Assembly: GCF_910596095.1 (NCBI RefSeq)
Contig: NC_056550.1
Coordinates: forward strand, 4,030,001 to 4,094,000
DNA: 64,000 bases
Direction of reading: 5' to 3'
Source: Thunnus maccoyii
Taxonomy: Eukaryota; Chordata; Actinopteri; Scombriformes; Scombridae
Positions 1-13,150 of the stretch are shown one piece after another; the first letter of the stretch is position 1, and the number at the start of each line of letters is the position of its first letter. The translations under genes and the position numbers were made by a program. The notes beneath the pieces are model-generated. The model was not told the DNA's origin. It did no database searches and was given only the letters and a program-made list of their open reading frames with translations.

Positions 1-3000
1 AGATCCACAGGATTGACACTGGGGCCAATGCAGACATTTTTTGATCAAAATGTATCTGCTATAAAGCCAGCCAGTTTGCTACTATAATGACAGCTGTCAA
101 AAATACCCAACTGCACTCTGTTAAAACACTGACTGCTCAAAGTTGTGAGCGAGTGACCCATGGAACCACAACATATAACCAGCAGCCAGCAGTTTCAATT
201 AGTCCAAATGATAAAACAGTGGCAGTGAGCAAAGCCAGCAGAGCTACTTTGGGATTAAAAAAAAACATTCAGTCATTATGCAAAGCCCTTATTTCAGTGA
301 CACTTTGGAGGTGAGCCACACCTCCACAGTGCTGCTAAATATTAAATATAATATTAATATTAAATATTAGATAATAAAACATCAGGACATCCATAAGTAA
401 AAGTCAGATACTGATAATCCCTGCACCTCAGTGCAGGAATGACAGAGAAGGTCTGGGATGTGAAGGAGTCACAGACACACACATGATCAATAACCTGGAT
501 AAGGGATATGAATAACGAGGTTTCTTATGTTCAGTATCATATCCCAAACATGATTGGATACCAGGGACAGTAGCGTGCATGTAAACAGACTCACTGACAG
601 ACTATTTGTTTTTGATGAGGAAACAGACCACAGGTTGAGTAAAGCTGAATAAATTTGAATTGAATTAAAATATCAAATTATTATAATCTAAATATTGATT
701 ATTGAAATGAAAAGATCAATCACCCTCATTGACACCAGTGGATGTCAGTCCTGGGGCACGGAAAGGTCCAGAAGTGGTTCTGGATTGGTAGCTGGGTGTA
801 CAGTTTCAAGGGCCCAAAGGGTATGAAAACTCACACAAGTGAAAAATGAAAAAGCAATCGAAAATTTCTGACTGCAAGACTGCTGCTCTTAGCTCAAGGC
901 CACATGTGCCCCTATATATCAGGCGGCACCAAGTTTTGTCTGGGTTACATAATGTTCTATTATACCAGGTGAGAGCCGTTGCCCTGGAAGGCCACCTATA
1001 TAAACCCAAAGGAAAATCCACATTATGTAACTGATCGTTCCATACTCAGATGGAACTGGCTGAGTCACACTCACTGCTGTTACAAAACAATAGCTTTATC
1101 TTAATATACATCAGTATATCATTTGAATAACATTGATAGCATTATATAACGTAACATAATTGTAAACAGTTGCTGGTTCTACTTTATATAATTTAACAGG
1201 AAATGTGCAGGATAAACAGTGCAGTACTGTAGAGCAATGAAACTGGGGCATTTGTTAGGCTGCAGATGCTCTCCTTCCTCTGCTGTAGAGAAATGTTGAT
1301 CGGCTGTCAGGTTTTCCTGGTTCATGCTGCCAGTAAAGTAAATAATATATCCAAGTTCAGCTTACATGTTTGGCTGGAGACATTTCACTGCATGTGATGG
1401 CTGTATACCAACGCTTGTGAGGGAAGATGATGTAACACAACACACCATCATCTTTGCTGTAGTTCTAGGATGACATATCAATAGAAAAGTTAAAGAAAAG
1501 CCCTTTTCACTATCCCGTATACTTTTCACAATGAATGTAAAAAAGAGTCATATAGCAATATTTTTTTTTGCAAGATTGGAATTCTATTATCATGTTAAAG
1601 ATACTAAAGAATGGAGGTTAGAATAGAGAAAGTGAGGATTCTTATGGCAGATCATATTGATATCTTACTATTATTCAATTGAAGCTGTAGACTACTTTTA
1701 CACTATAATTAGCCATTTCAATATTCATCACAGTACAAGTTAACAGAGACAGAGGACAGTATCATATAGGAAGTTGTAAAGGGTAAATAGGAAGCTTTAG
1801 ATGTGATTATGTTTTTATTATAAAATCTCAAAATAATTACATAATTAAAGGAGCACTTACTTAAAGGTATATTGAAAGGCATCCTGTGGACCTTTTGACC
1901 ACTAGTAGAGCAGTGTTTTTATGAGTGAGTGTACAAGAGAACTCCGACGGGGCACCTTTAAATTTGACTGCGATGATGTCATCAGGTGTATCTCAGCTGA
2001 GCTTGGAGTCTGTGTTAACTGCTGGGAGCATGGAGTTTGAAAGACATAGGCAGGGAGGGTCAAATGAAAATATGCTATTGGTTGCATTATAGGAAATATA
2101 AGATCCAGCTTTTTGGAGCTTGAGTCATACTAGGGACTAAGAGTCATGATATCTCAACTGAACTGCTGCGTCTCGCATGCTTGCAGCGTCCACACAGGCA
2201 GCGTGTCTGCAGTGGTGCTTCTGCTGCGCTGCTAGTGGCAGCCCTATCTTTCTATCATTTTCCCTGTCTATTTCTGCTGAGAACCGCACGTGTCACGCAG
2301 AGAAAATAGGCGAGACCTCGAATCATTAGATGGCGCGACGCAGCAGCCATGCGTGAGACACGTTTGAGAGTTAAATCTGTTTCTCACAAGTCCCCCAACT
2401 TTGTGGAAGTACAATACTAAACCACTAAAATCCATTCATATATGATAGTGATATAAAAATAGTATTAAGGACACAAAGTAAAAATTCCACCTAAAACCAA
2501 ACATCTGGGTGCACAGCATACTTGCATAGCTTTATGTAACCCAATAAAATGAAAATAACCAAAAACAATGGCAAAGCAAGCAGGCTGGAGACTGACTGTC
2601 CATGATTGTCTATGTTGACATGTGTAGTGTCAGTGAGTACTGGAACTGGTTCCAACCCTCTGTGATCCTGAAAAATAAAATAAAATGCAGAAGTCTGGAG
2701 CCAAACAAAGGTCCACTCTCAGCTGTACACCTCCTAAAGAAGCTACACTGTATTTGACCCAGATCCTCAGTTAAAGAGTGGTGGGGTTCTGTTTTTTTTT
2801 TTTACACGGACACAGCAAGCGACGTGATTTGTCTGCAAATTCAACTCACAAGGCGTTCCTTATCAAATATTTATCCTCATTTTGGATTCAGAGCTGTAAC
2901 TGTGAAGAGGAGTCTGTGTGTGTGTGTGTGTGTGTGCATATCCATCCATTCAGCTCTCGGTTGGGCTGTATTTTGTCAGATTAAAGAGGGTCTGATGCTG

Positions 3001-3900
3001 TGTGTTAAGCAGCCTGCTGTCTGGTTTGGTTTCGGTGTCTATCACAATAGTAACCATGGGAATATCACACTCTGCTCTGCCCTCAGGTTAGAAGCATGCT
3101 GCCTCTCTGGTTAGTTCACTTGCTCTCTGTCTCTCTATCACTCTCTCTGGCACTCACTCACACTTTCTGTAGTTTCTCTTTCTTCCCCTGCATCTCTTTC
3201 ACACTTTGTTTCCTTCTGATGCATTACTGTACAGAAAATGATGAGAGATAATGTAGATTGGTCTAGTTAGTTGGTCTGTTTGTCTACACAATATGGCCAA
3301 AAGTATGCAGATAGCTTTGCTGGCTATGAGGCTGTTTTTTATGGTCTTTGGCAAGATGCCATCATTCCTAATGCTAGAGGATATAGAGATATTTCAGACA
3401 ATAATCTGATTCCAACTTTGTGGAAATAGTTTGGGGAAAGTCCTTTCCTGTTTTTCTGTGTGTGTGTGTAGGAAGGTGTAGGTGTGGGACTCGCAAAAAA
3501 GTGGCACTGATACAGATTTTCTTTTACAACACGTAATGAAAACACATAATTTTAAACATCGGTTTTCACGAAATTAATGGAAGTGCCCCACCTGCAGCAG
3601 GAAGTCAACAAAACGGGGATCCCAACCAGCGCTCACCCTGCTGACCAGCTCACCAGAGCCAGGTGTCTTCCTCGAGACAGGTCTGCTGCCCCAAAGGATC
3701 ACACCAGCAGTTGACTTTCTCTTTCTGCTCCATACCGTGAAAGCAATCCCCTGCTTGAATCTCTCAAACAAACAATAACTGATAAGGAAGCAAAACACAC
3801 ATGGCAGATATTTTGAATACTGCCAGTGTATTGAAACACACTTCCTTGCAGTGCCCAGCTTAACTCATGTGCTGCGTTAGTAATTGCTGTGTTCTCCGTG
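1..3900. other. Intergenic stretch, no gene recognised
   Basis: I see no exon with convincing splice signals or family similarity here. The stretch is AT-rich with short low-complexity tracts, including a GT run near 2918-2936. A CpG-containing patch at about 2160-2360 has loosely inverted ends (CTGCTGCGTCTCGC on the left, GCGACGCAGCAG on the right) and may be an old transposon. An 11-bp perfect inverted repeat (GTTACATAATG at 944-954, its complement at 1021-1031) lies in non-coding sequence. The short open frames are not supported as genes. Confidence 0.6.
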
Positions 3901-3959
3901 TTGCGAACAAGCTGTTGCATTCCATCCCCTCGGAGAATACCTGGAACTTGGATTTAGTT

Positions 3960-4190
3960 CCACCTCCTGAGCATTGCCGAAATGTAGGTGTTGGTTGTCT
4001 GTGAAGATTCTCAGTCACCCAGGTCATAATCATATCCAAAAGGGGTAAGTCAAGGTCAACTGGACTTGTTTTAGATTATGAAAGACATTCAGCCTCTCAA
4101 GGTTTCTTCAGAACCGAAGAACCCTTTTGGATGAGATGTGGAACATCTTCATTCTCATGCATGCTGTAACATATTCTCACTGAGGGGTGC
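3960..4190. repeat. Old interspersed repeat interrupted by a hAT element
   Basis: The segment has the wording of a repeat common in fish genomes: a pairing of 'pairs of reverse-read' tracts around AAGGTTTCTTCAGAAC and CTTTTGGATGAGATG. I do not assign a family. The 756-bp hAT-type element that begins at 4195 lies directly after it and probably inserted into it. This is based on recalled similarity only and needs a repeat-library search. Confidence 0.4.
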
Positions 4191-4194
4191 TGAC

Positions 4195-4950
4195 TATAAA
4201 TGTGCATGCGTTTACACACTTTCCTTCCATACATTTTTAACGAATATTTGTTTCATATAAATATTTTAAAAATTATTTGTATTCAGGAAGAAAAAAAAAA
4301 AAACATGTCAAATACCAGCGCACAGGTTGGTCACACTGCTATCTCAGTCTCTCTCCTCTGCTCTGCTGTTGCGTCTATCAGCAGGTCTCAACAAGGGGAG
4401 TCACATCCACCTGCTGAATGACGCACATTTCCTTATTTGGACATCACTCCCAGAGTCGGGGGTGTTCCCCAGAGATAAAGCTGACACATGCAAAGTTCTC
4501 CCAAGGGACTCTCCATAACATGTTGTTTTCCTTCTCCTTTCTACAAAGTTAAGTTGTAAAAATAGGCAATAAATGAAAAATGCAAAGCAAGAGTCACCTT
4601 TGAAGTTCTTTCCTACATGTTACACGGTGTGTTGTCTCTGTGTTATGGGTGTATAAATAGGTAGAGGTCTGTCTGCAATGAGGCGATGAGTAAAGTTTTA
4701 GCTCAGTAGTCAGTACAGTCGTCTATGATCTGGGAGACTCCAGTTCGAGACCTGGTGTGGGGACCTCCTTCGTAAGGTAGTTTATTCATGAACACTAATT
4801 GTAACACTTTAGTTTTCTGAAATTAAAAGCGTAATAAAAACTAACACAGGATTTTTAAGACTCTCTCCACTTTTATTCAAATACAAATAATCTTGCTGCC
4901 TCAACAAATACAGATACAAATACAAATACTGGGCCTTCTGCACATCCCTA
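4195..4950 (+). mobile_element. 756-bp non-autonomous hAT-type element, copy A
   Basis: This segment is the reverse-orientation partner of 9910-10665 and has exactly the same length. Its left end reads TATAAATGTGC and the complement of its right end reads TAGGGATGTGC, so the ends form degenerate inverted repeats. The 8-mers outside are GTGCTGAC (4187-4194) and GTGCATAG (4951-4958), five of eight identical, which fits a decayed 8-bp hAT target duplication. Subterminal ACAAAT repeats lie at the right end (about 4880-4930). There is no transposase frame. In the middle is a tRNA-like segment (annotated separately). Copy A looks older than copy B because its ends and target duplication are more diverged. 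Confidence 0.8.
4690..4770 (+). other. tRNA-like (Pol III promoter-like) segment inside hAT-type element
   Basis: TAGCTCAGTAG at 4699-4709 matches the A-box of a tRNA gene, and AGTTCGAGACC at 4742-4752 matches the B-box, with tRNA-like spacing of about 33 bases between them. CCAG and CTGG flank the TTCGAGA loop, giving a short T-stem. I could not close a convincing acceptor stem, so this is a tRNA-derived or tRNA-mimicking module rather than a working tRNA gene. The same module is kept in the second copy (complement, about 10100-10175), although its T-stem no longer pairs. Confidence 0.55.
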
Positions 4951-5232
4951 GTGCATAGACACTGTACATACATCCTGTTATATTTAGCTCTTTGTCAGTT
5001 TTCTTCCTCAGTTTATAAAATTTAGTTCAATAGTTTTTACCATTACTTTCTTTATCACTAAACAACTACAAGGTCCATTCATCTATTGTTTATGGATTTT
5101 TTAAGGTTTTTACGGTTTGCTACCATCCACAAATAAATACAATGATCATTCATAGTCAAAAGTAATAACAGGCATACATCAATAATGAACAATACCAAAC
5201 TATCTTTAATTGAAGATGTCAAAGGTGGCCTT

Positions 5233-5433
5233 TCATTCCACTGTGTTCTGTACAAAAGCTTTCATCAAAGGCTCGATGTCTAACCCGTCCAAAATGTCAT
5301 GATGGATGTGCAGCAAAGCCATGTGTGTCAGTCTTTTTTGTGTCATGGTGGTCCTTAACCATGTTTTTAGTTGCGGAAGTGTGGAGAGTGACCTCTCAGA
5401 GGAGGCGACCAACACAAGCAGAGAAAGTTCCAT
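5233..5433 (-). pseudogene. hAT transposase C-terminal (dimerisation) remnant
   Basis: The 66-codon minus-strand frame reads like the end of a hAT-family transposase of the ZMYM/KIAA-type group: a Ser/Glu-Arg-Ser start (SSERSLSTL), then LKTWLRTTMTQKRL, then ALLHIHHDI. Those are the conserved blocks of the hAT C-terminal dimerisation region. Only this last portion is open, and nothing upstream (higher coordinates) continues it, so it is a truncated remnant. It is a different hAT family from the transposase remnant at 9609-12412. Confidence 0.75.
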
Positions 5434-5599
5434 AACTTTTTCAGCTCTCTCAGAAGTTCCTGTGTTTGTGGATGCCGTCCCCTATACTGTACTCCTGCCA
5501 AATCTCTGTTAACTGACACCGACCCTTACACTTTGACCTCAGATCGGAGGGTGCTGCAGCACTCTCAGAACCCCCTTCCCGCACCTATGTTCACGCTGG

Positions 5600-5900
5600 A
5601 GACATCACTGAGATGTTTTGGCCTTTCCAGTTAGTGGCTTGTAGATAGTGCACAGAAGGTTTATCAGAGCTTTATTGGCCAATGAGAGTGGTGAGAGTAA
5701 ACTGAAACAGTAAATTTGTGGGCTGTAAAACCAAGACAATGAGCTGAAAGACCCTAAAACACTCCATAGAGCTGAGGGGAAGTGCAGGGTTGGGTGATAA
5801 TTATCAGTGGGTTCATCAATAGCTGTAAATACTGTAAATCTATATTTCACCATTTTTTGTCTTAATCATAGTTTGCCATAACCACAATCATTCATTAATC
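5600..5900. repeat. Interspersed repeat (sister copy near 39.27-39.47 kb)
   Basis: The words GAGCTGAAAGA, then CTAAAA, then GAGCTGAGG, then GCAGGGTTGGGTGATAAT run in the same order as in 39270-39470 (GAGCTGAAAGA, GCTAAAAAGCT, GAGCTGAGGAG, GCAAAGTTGGGTCATAAT). The two are diverged copies of one dispersed repeat. No coding potential is evident. Confidence 0.55.
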
Positions 5901-6581
5901 CGATCCATACCTTTGTTGCCGTGTACAGATATAAATAAAGTCTTGTTAAAACGTTGGTATTAGATGCTAAAAAACTTTCTGAAATGTTTAATATCAGTGA
6001 TGAATGTTGTGGCTAAATGAGAGCAAATCCCTGCAGCCAGGTTCCAAAGTCTAGTGGAAAGCCTTCCCAGGAGGTTTGAGGTTTTTTATAGCAACAGATT
6101 CATGCACATTGTTTTGGTTCAATAATTCCCAATAATCAATAATCAATAATAATCATTGAAGGGTGTAGTGTTTAGGTGTCAACATACTTTTGCCCATGCA
6201 GTGTATCTTCATCTCTTTCATACACAGTTGGCTCTTGCTTCCTCATCTTCCCTCCTCCTACATTTCTCTTCCTCCCTCGTTCCCTGGAGTTTTCCACACA
6301 CCCTCAGCTTCACACACACACATGAACACACATTTGCTCTCCTCTACTCCCTTCCTCTCTCACCTATACTCCCTTTCCTATGTTAGGATCTTCCTTCCTC
6401 GCCCTTTCTCTATCTTTTCTTCCTTTACAGTTTTCTGCCTTTTCCTCCTCTTTCTTTCCTCTTCTCCGTCTTCCCATTTTGGTCTTTTTTTCCTCCCTCT
6501 GTCACACTCTCTTTTCTCTCTGTTTCCTAGATGTCTGATAAGCATTCAGTAGTGGTACCATCTAATTCTGCAGCCCCCACC

Positions 6582-6695
<114 letters not shown>

Positions 6696-6699
6696 CTTC

Positions 6700-9590
6700 C
6701 ATCTCACTCCAGCCTGCCATTGTATCCTAGCAACCTAACTTTACTAGTAGTAGTAACATCAGTCTGGCATCTCCCCTCAGCACACATGAATATTCTGCAC
6801 CCTGCATTTGAATTCTTGTAGGTTAATAGCAGATGGCTCATCACATCAAAAAATAGCCTGTCAGTTCAAGCGGTAAGAAAGTAATCTGCGTTGGTTGCCA
6901 ACTGCTTGTTTTCATCACAGCGTCTTTTAATTATTTAACTGTGAACACTGCATCCACCATGAATGATGCACGTCTTGAGCCAGACAGCAACAAGATCATA
7001 TTCCCTTGAAGTCTGACCAAAATTAGAGTATAAGTTTTGAATTGTAGTGCCTCAACCAAGCCAAACAGTGTATTATCTGAACACCAGAATTAGAACGCAT
7101 AATCCCTCCTCCAGCTTTCCACAAAATAAGATCTATAGAGTACATTTTGAGGTGTAATTACTATACGTGGCGTTGCTATACACATACTGCGTTGGTCAGT
7201 GATTAACAAAATGCTTAAAGAGTGTGTGAGGATGCATTTGCACAAAAAACTCAAAATAAACAGGCAGTTATAAAAACAGAATGTGTGCATCTCACATACT
7301 CCAGACTGCACATACAGCTGAGTGTGAAACTAACATTATTCATTTAGGTCCATTTTACTGGGTGTATATGATAAAATGAAGGTGAATTTATGAACTAATT
7401 TTGATAAATTACTTTTGTGTGCTCAATTGTTTATTCTTTTTATTTACATTGGAGACAGTTTATTTTTTTATGTTTATGTCCTTAACTGTGACAGTGGCAA
7501 ATAGTGTGACCCTAGTAAATCCAGCAGAATACTTCATCAGCCTATGTTTACATGCCCCCTTATATTATTTGCACAATCCTCAGTGAGGTGACACACAAAC
7601 TGCACAATAAGTTGTCTGCACCTGTTTGGTAAATACAACATGTGTTTGATGCAGAATATGTTACATCTGCACCTAAAATAATGTTTTGAAATCAAATTAT
7701 ACATTTGTGAAGCGTATTTAGTGAACTATGTGTTCAGTAGGAACAAATGGGCTTAAGGCTGAGAGAAGCGTTATGCTAGAAAAGAACTACATCATAAAAG
7801 TGGTTGTCCGACCATGCCTGAAAGTAAAAGCAATTCTAGTTGCTCTGAATGGTCACACTCGAAGGCAGGGTAAAAGTCGGCCGTCACAGAGAGGAGGGAG
7901 ACGCAATAATTGTTTGCCGCACATTTTCAGACAGTCTCTCCTAGAAGGCAGTCATAGTGTTGCACTCTGCTGTGCACATGAAAAGTGACAGAAATAGTTG
8001 TGTAAAAAGATGAAAAAAGAGGGCTTTAACCCGAAACAGAGTAAAACGTAGTTGGTGGGTGGTGGGATTTGTTGACAATAAAAAAAACTATAGAGTTGGG
8101 AAGTAGGAGTGGCCACTGGTTCTGGAAGTGTTTTTCCCCATTCTGTATTCCCATTTAAAATATTTCTTTAAACAATATCCTCAATTTTACTGAACATAGA
8201 AACTCAGGACTCTCCCAGATAATGTAACAATCCTATAGGTTTATACTATGACCACCAGCTTCAATTTCTTCCACTTTGTTTCTGAGAAATCATGTTTTGT
8301 CTGTGATTTTGGCATGATAGACGGCTATGAATACTACAGTACCCATGAGCCTTGCCTGCCAATGCTGTGGAGAAGAAACCATGGGTGTGAATCAGAGCAT
8401 AATGAATTTGAAACGTTTCAACGTGTGTAAACAATCTCTATAGGCTAAATTCACTCAAAGTCCCAGAAATTAAAAGTGAACCGATTCATTCTGCAGATTG
8501 TAAAATCAGTTTCCTCAACACCATCATCTTTAGCCTCAGTGATTGGCTGTTTCTTGCTGAAAAGCGCATTGGGAGTTGTAGTTAACTTCTACCGCAAAAT
8601 GTTTATGTACACAGTCTTGTACTTTTAATTTTTTATGAAAGAACCAGTTACTGTGCTATTGCTATGGTGGCAGGTAAATACTGAGCAAAATACCCCAGTT
8701 GTAGGCTAGTGCTTTTTTAAAAATCTATTTATTTATTCATTTGTATGATCATCTGACACTTGGAGGACTAACAGATTGAAAATGATTCAAATGGTTGATT
8801 CCAGATACATAGATTGAAGTAGATATATAGATATTTTAATGTATTGATACATTGTTTCTCTCATTCTCCATACTACTCCAAATGTTCCGACTGTGGAGGA
8901 GTGGAAGGACATTATTTAAAGCCTACTTGAGAGGATATAACCATGAGGAGGAGGCAGAGCATACTCTTTTATTACCAAAATAACCTATTTGAAAGGACAA
9001 TGCATCAGGCTTTCAGCCTTGAGATTGTGGCATCTTTTCCACTGAACACTGGTTCAAGATTGTCAAATGTGTCATTCACCACATTTTAGTGTCTGAATCT
9101 CCTCTGTCTGTCTGCTTCTATTCATCCACAGCCCCTAGACAGAGTGCTACTGAGGAACTGCATTCATATTTTAGGTATTTTGAGTGACAATGTTTTCCTC
9201 AAGAGCCCCTCAATGGCTGCTTTGGCAAATAAACTTTGGTGAGTAATAAGTGTCTAGAGTGATATTAGCTCAGGCACATCATTGCTTTACCTAAATGCTT
9301 ATCCCAATGATTAACCTTACAGGGGGGGTCAACAATCAGCCAAACTGCATAATTACAAATATTGTAGCCTCCCAAACCTGATGGGATACAGTATATGTAT
9401 ATATTTATTGGTGTATAAAAAAATAAAATAAAGCAATAGTCTGTCCTGAATTTTTAACAAATGTTTTTCTGCATGTGCTGTCATAAGAGCAGCAAGGAGT
9501 ATTTAATAGTTTTACAAAACGTAAAACGTTGCATAACACCACGTTTAGGCTGATATCATGTCCAGCTTCTGGTTTTGTTATCTCTGCCTT
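6700..9590. other. Intergenic stretch, no gene recognised
   Basis: No supported exon is visible. The part from about 8100 to 8640 (ending near GGGAGTTGTAGT) resembles a fish dispersed repeat by its wording, but I cannot name the family. A short unclassified G-run occurs at about 9321. An 86-codon open frame at 7728-7988 has no recognisable motif and no splice context. Confidence 0.5.
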
Positions 9591-9608
9591 GACATATTAG
9601 GCAAGGTC

Positions 9609-12412
9609 CTAATGTTCAGAAGTGAAACAATGATTGTATCTCATTAGCAGAAGCTTCTGAAACCTTTTATCAGATAGTCTGTTCCTTCTAGGGGTGAGCA
9701 CCAAACCTCCTAAACTAAAAAGCCGCTCCACATGTATGCTAGATGGAGTGTTGTACTTCATGTAAATGTTTTTGACATTTGAGAACTGGTTCAGAGTCTC
9801 GCCCTCATACCCCCCTAACTTCAAATAGTCCATTACTTCTTTAGGGCTCGGGCTCTGTCTCAAATGCAAAAAAGTCCATTTCATCATAGCTGGCTGACAT
9901 TGTGGACAGTACGGATATGCAGCCCAGTATTTGTATTTGTATCTGTATTTGTTGAGGCAGCAAAAATTATTTGTATTTGTATTTGTATTCAAATAAAAGT
10001 GGAAAGAGGCTTAAAAATCCTGTTTTTGTTTTTATTATGTTTTTAATTTTAGAAAATTAAAGCGTTACAATAAGTGTTCATGAATAAACTGCCTTACGAA
10101 GGAGGTCCCCACACTGGGTCTCGAACTGGAGTCTCCCAGATCATAGACGACTGCGCTGACTACTGAACTAAAACTTTACTCATCGCCTCATTGCAGACAG
10201 ACCTCTACCTATTTCTACACCCATAACACAAAGACAGTACAGCGTGTAACGTGTAGGGAAGAACTTCAAAGGCGATTATTGATTTGAACTTTTCATTTAT
10301 TGCCTATTTTTTACAACCTAACTTTGTGAAAAGGAGTAGAGGAACAAAAGGTTATGGAGAGTCCCTTGGGAGCACTTTGTGTGTGTCAGTAGCTCAGATT
10401 TATCTCTGGGGAACACCCCCAACTACAGGAGTGATGTCCAAATAAGGAAATGTGTGTCATGTAGCAGGTGGATGTGACTCCCCTCGTTGTGACCTGCTGA
10501 TAGACATAACAGCGGAGCTGAGATAGCTATGTGACTGACCTGCGTGCTGGTATTTGACATGTTTTTTTTTTCTTCCCGACAACAAATAATTTTATAAAAT
10601 AGTAGGTAGGTAGGAAACAAATTTTCATAAAAAAACCCCACTATTTGTATTCGAGCACATCCCTAGTGGACAGAGTCCTCTGCAGGAGCAGTTGTATGAG
10701 ACTCCTCTGTCAGCAGCTCCCTCACAAGGTCTTTCCTACCCTCATCTCTCAGCCATCAGAGTTTGAACTTCAAACAATTGGCAGCTGCAAGAAGTGCGAC
10801 TTTGCTGTCCAGTACACCAACAAAACAAGTCTGGATGGTCTGAAAAATACAATTTGATCGATTTATTATAGTTGTATAATTACTGTTAAATTTTTCATTT
10901 TAATTATTTTTCATGCGGGCTATTGGCTGTAGATTTAAACCATCCGTCCTCCCATGTGGGATCAATATCATAGATTTAATTTTGTTCTAGGCTATTTATT
11001 GACCCCTTCATTTGTTTTGATCTTCTGCTGCATCTGGAAGGCCAGATGTCATCCTTGAGAGGGTGTCTTTCAAGGCAAGTGTCCTTGACATCAAGACTTC
11101 AAGGGTTGGTAATTAAGTCCAATAACAACAGTTATCCCATTGTAAGATGTCCAGTGCTGCTGTAAGCGGCTTCAGGACGGTGCAGTACTCCTGCAGGAAT
11201 TGGTACTCCTTGTTGTTGAGGCACTTAATTCCCAGTTTGACATATTTAGCTCATTCTTGGGAATTTTGGTGATTCTGGAAACAGCCTCATAAAAGGAATT
11301 CCACCTTTTGGATGACTGCACCAGTAGCTTTCTGCGGCAGACTTCCTCTATATGTTCTGATGCAACTGTAGATTGACTGGCCTTGGTCCAAAGAGCTGTG
11401 CATTTTGCAATATTATTCCTATACACAGCCTTGGTGTCTACACTGGAAGTTATGTATTTCTCAACATCACTGGTGGAAAGTCGGTTAATTGTTTGCGATG
11501 CACACCAGTAATGTGGGGGAAGAGTAAACTGACCATTGAGTCTCAGTGGAGAGAGCTTCTGTGAGATCTGTAAAAGTAGCATCCTAGTCATTGTCTTCTT
11601 CCACTTCAGAATCAGACCCAAATTGACAGGCTGATATATTTTAAACACCTTGGCAAAATTTGATGCATTGTCTGTCACAGTGGCTACAACTTTGCCAAAA
11701 ACTTCATATGATGAATGAATTTGTTCTATTTCTGCACCAGTAACATCAAATGTGTGCCTGCCTCTGATTCTTTCATATACTATGGTGGCCTTGTTGCGCT
11801 CCAAAGTGGAACTGCTGATCCGGTGAACTGTCACACCCAGAAAGCTTTTGTTAATAGCAGTCCAGATGTCAGCTGTGGTGGAAACAAAGTCTACCTCTCT
11901 GAGTTTGGTCTTCATATTAGATTCCACCACTGCATATGTTCTCTCAAAGTAGCCAGCAAACGTCTTTCTCTGTGGCTGCTTGACATTTCTCTTTGTGGGG
12001 ATTTTCTCTGTAATGCATCAAAATGAGGGTGAGTCCAGTGTGGAAATAGGTAACATCTCCTCTACGACATACCCAGCGACAAGCTTCTTCAGATCTTGTC
12101 CATTTAACGTCTCTTCACCGCCGTGTCCTGCTCTGAAGTTTCTGTTGTTTAGCCGGAGTGCTTGCATCACTGGCAGTAGAGGCCTCCATGTCAACACTGG
12201 CGTTTTTTTTCGACAAGTTTCACGTTGCCATGCTGCCATATCAGATGATTCAATAACTTAGATGTTGTATTTTTCGCCATTGAAAGCATTTTGCTGCTCC
12301 CACAAAGTTTACAACGGACAGCGATATTCTTGGCATCTTTTACTGAGACAAACTCAAGATAATGACAATACCTCCAGATGTTGAAAGTATGCCTCTCTCC
12401 CTCATTCTCCAT
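9609..12412 (-). pseudogene. Broken hAT transposase gene (BED finger to dimerisation domain)
   Basis: Read on the minus strand from 12412, the pieces follow the order of a hAT transposase. A BED-type zinc finger comes first (CKLCG at about 12300, then NHLIWQHGNVKL). The catalytic core starts at 11930 (STTADIW, then VTDNASNFAKVF). A block around 11110-11330 carries RWNSFYEAV and then, after a frameshift, EYCTVLKPLTAALDILQ. A block at about 10690-10790 (WLRDEGRKDLVRELL) is preceded by an in-frame stop. The C-terminal dimerisation region at 9609-9850 has VERLFSLGGLVLTPRRNRLS and LLMRYN. Frameshifts, stops and the 756-bp element at 9910-10665 all interrupt it, so no functional protein can be made. 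I did not identify its terminal inverted repeats with confidence. Confidence 0.88.
9902..10673 (-). mobile_element. 756-bp non-autonomous hAT-type element, copy B, with perfect 8-bp target duplication
   Basis: The element proper is 9910-10665. It is flanked by a perfect 8-bp duplication GTGGACAG (9902-9909 and 10666-10673), the hAT hallmark. On the minus strand it starts TAGGGATGTGC; the other end, read inward, is TACGGATATGC. Subterminal ACAAAT-type repeats occupy about 9930-10000. It aligns over its whole length, in the opposite orientation, with 4195-4950, including the tRNA-like module (B-box complement at 10117-10127). It sits inside the hAT transposase remnant: removing it and one target copy rejoins the flanking transposase coding sequence. 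It encodes no protein and would have depended on an autonomous hAT for mobility. Confidence 0.92.
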
Positions 12413-12619
12413 CTTTTATTGAGCTTTATGGATAGTAGCTGATGTGACCTGCCCGGACCTGCCGTGCCGATATGTCATCATAAGATAGCTTGCCTCGAAC
12501 AAAAAACAGTTGCATTCTGGCAATGCAGTAAGGCAGCATTACTTGGATTAGTAACTGTAATATAATTACTGTTTTGGAAATTTTAATCCCTTATACTACT
12601 CATTACTGAGGAAAGTGAT

Positions 12620-13150
12620 AATATGTCCAAAACTGATGATAATATGCTCATTTTTAGTAGAATATGTTTACCATGTTCACCATTTGAGTTTAGCATGTTA
12701 GCATGCTAACAATTAGCACTAAACACAAAGTGTCAGCTGAGGCTTATGGGAATGGCATCAGTTTTGTAGATATTTGGTTGAACATTTTTGACTTGATGGT
12801 GGCACTAGATGAAAAGTCAGAGTATCACTAAAGTCAGCAGGATTCATCCTCTGGGAACCATGGATGTCTATGCCAAATTTCATGACAATCCATCCAATAC
12901 TTGTTGAGCCATTTCACCAAAAACTTAAAATGTTGACCTCATGGTGACACTAGAGGAAAGGTCAGGGGATCACCAAAGTCAGTAGGATTTATCCTGTGGT
13001 GACTACGAGTCAACTCTTTGTAAAAAAAATTTCATGGCAATCCATCAAATAGTTGATGACATATTTCATTCTGGACCAAAGTGGTGGACCGATCAACTGA
13101 CAGATATTTCCACCCCTAGAGCCATGATGCTATCGTGGCTATAAACAGAA
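12620..13150. repeat. High-copy dispersed fish repeat
   Basis: The unit runs from GCATGTTAGCATGCTAAC-like sequence, through CACTAGATGAAAAGTCA and TCATGGCAATCCATC, to CTGGACCAAAG and AGAGCCATGATGCTA. The same ordered words recur at 33580-34190, and parts recur at 21890-22000 and 32510-32660. It is a multi-copy interspersed repeat with no coding frame. I cannot name the family without a library. Confidence 0.75.

Noticed and set aside
2160..2360. A TIR transposon with CTGCTGCGTC ends
   Set aside because: The inverted match is short and imperfect, and no target duplication could be found.
4690..4770. A functional tRNA gene
   Set aside because: A- and B-box-like words are present, but I could not form an acceptor stem or a standard anticodon arm, and the copy at 10100-10175 has a broken T-stem.
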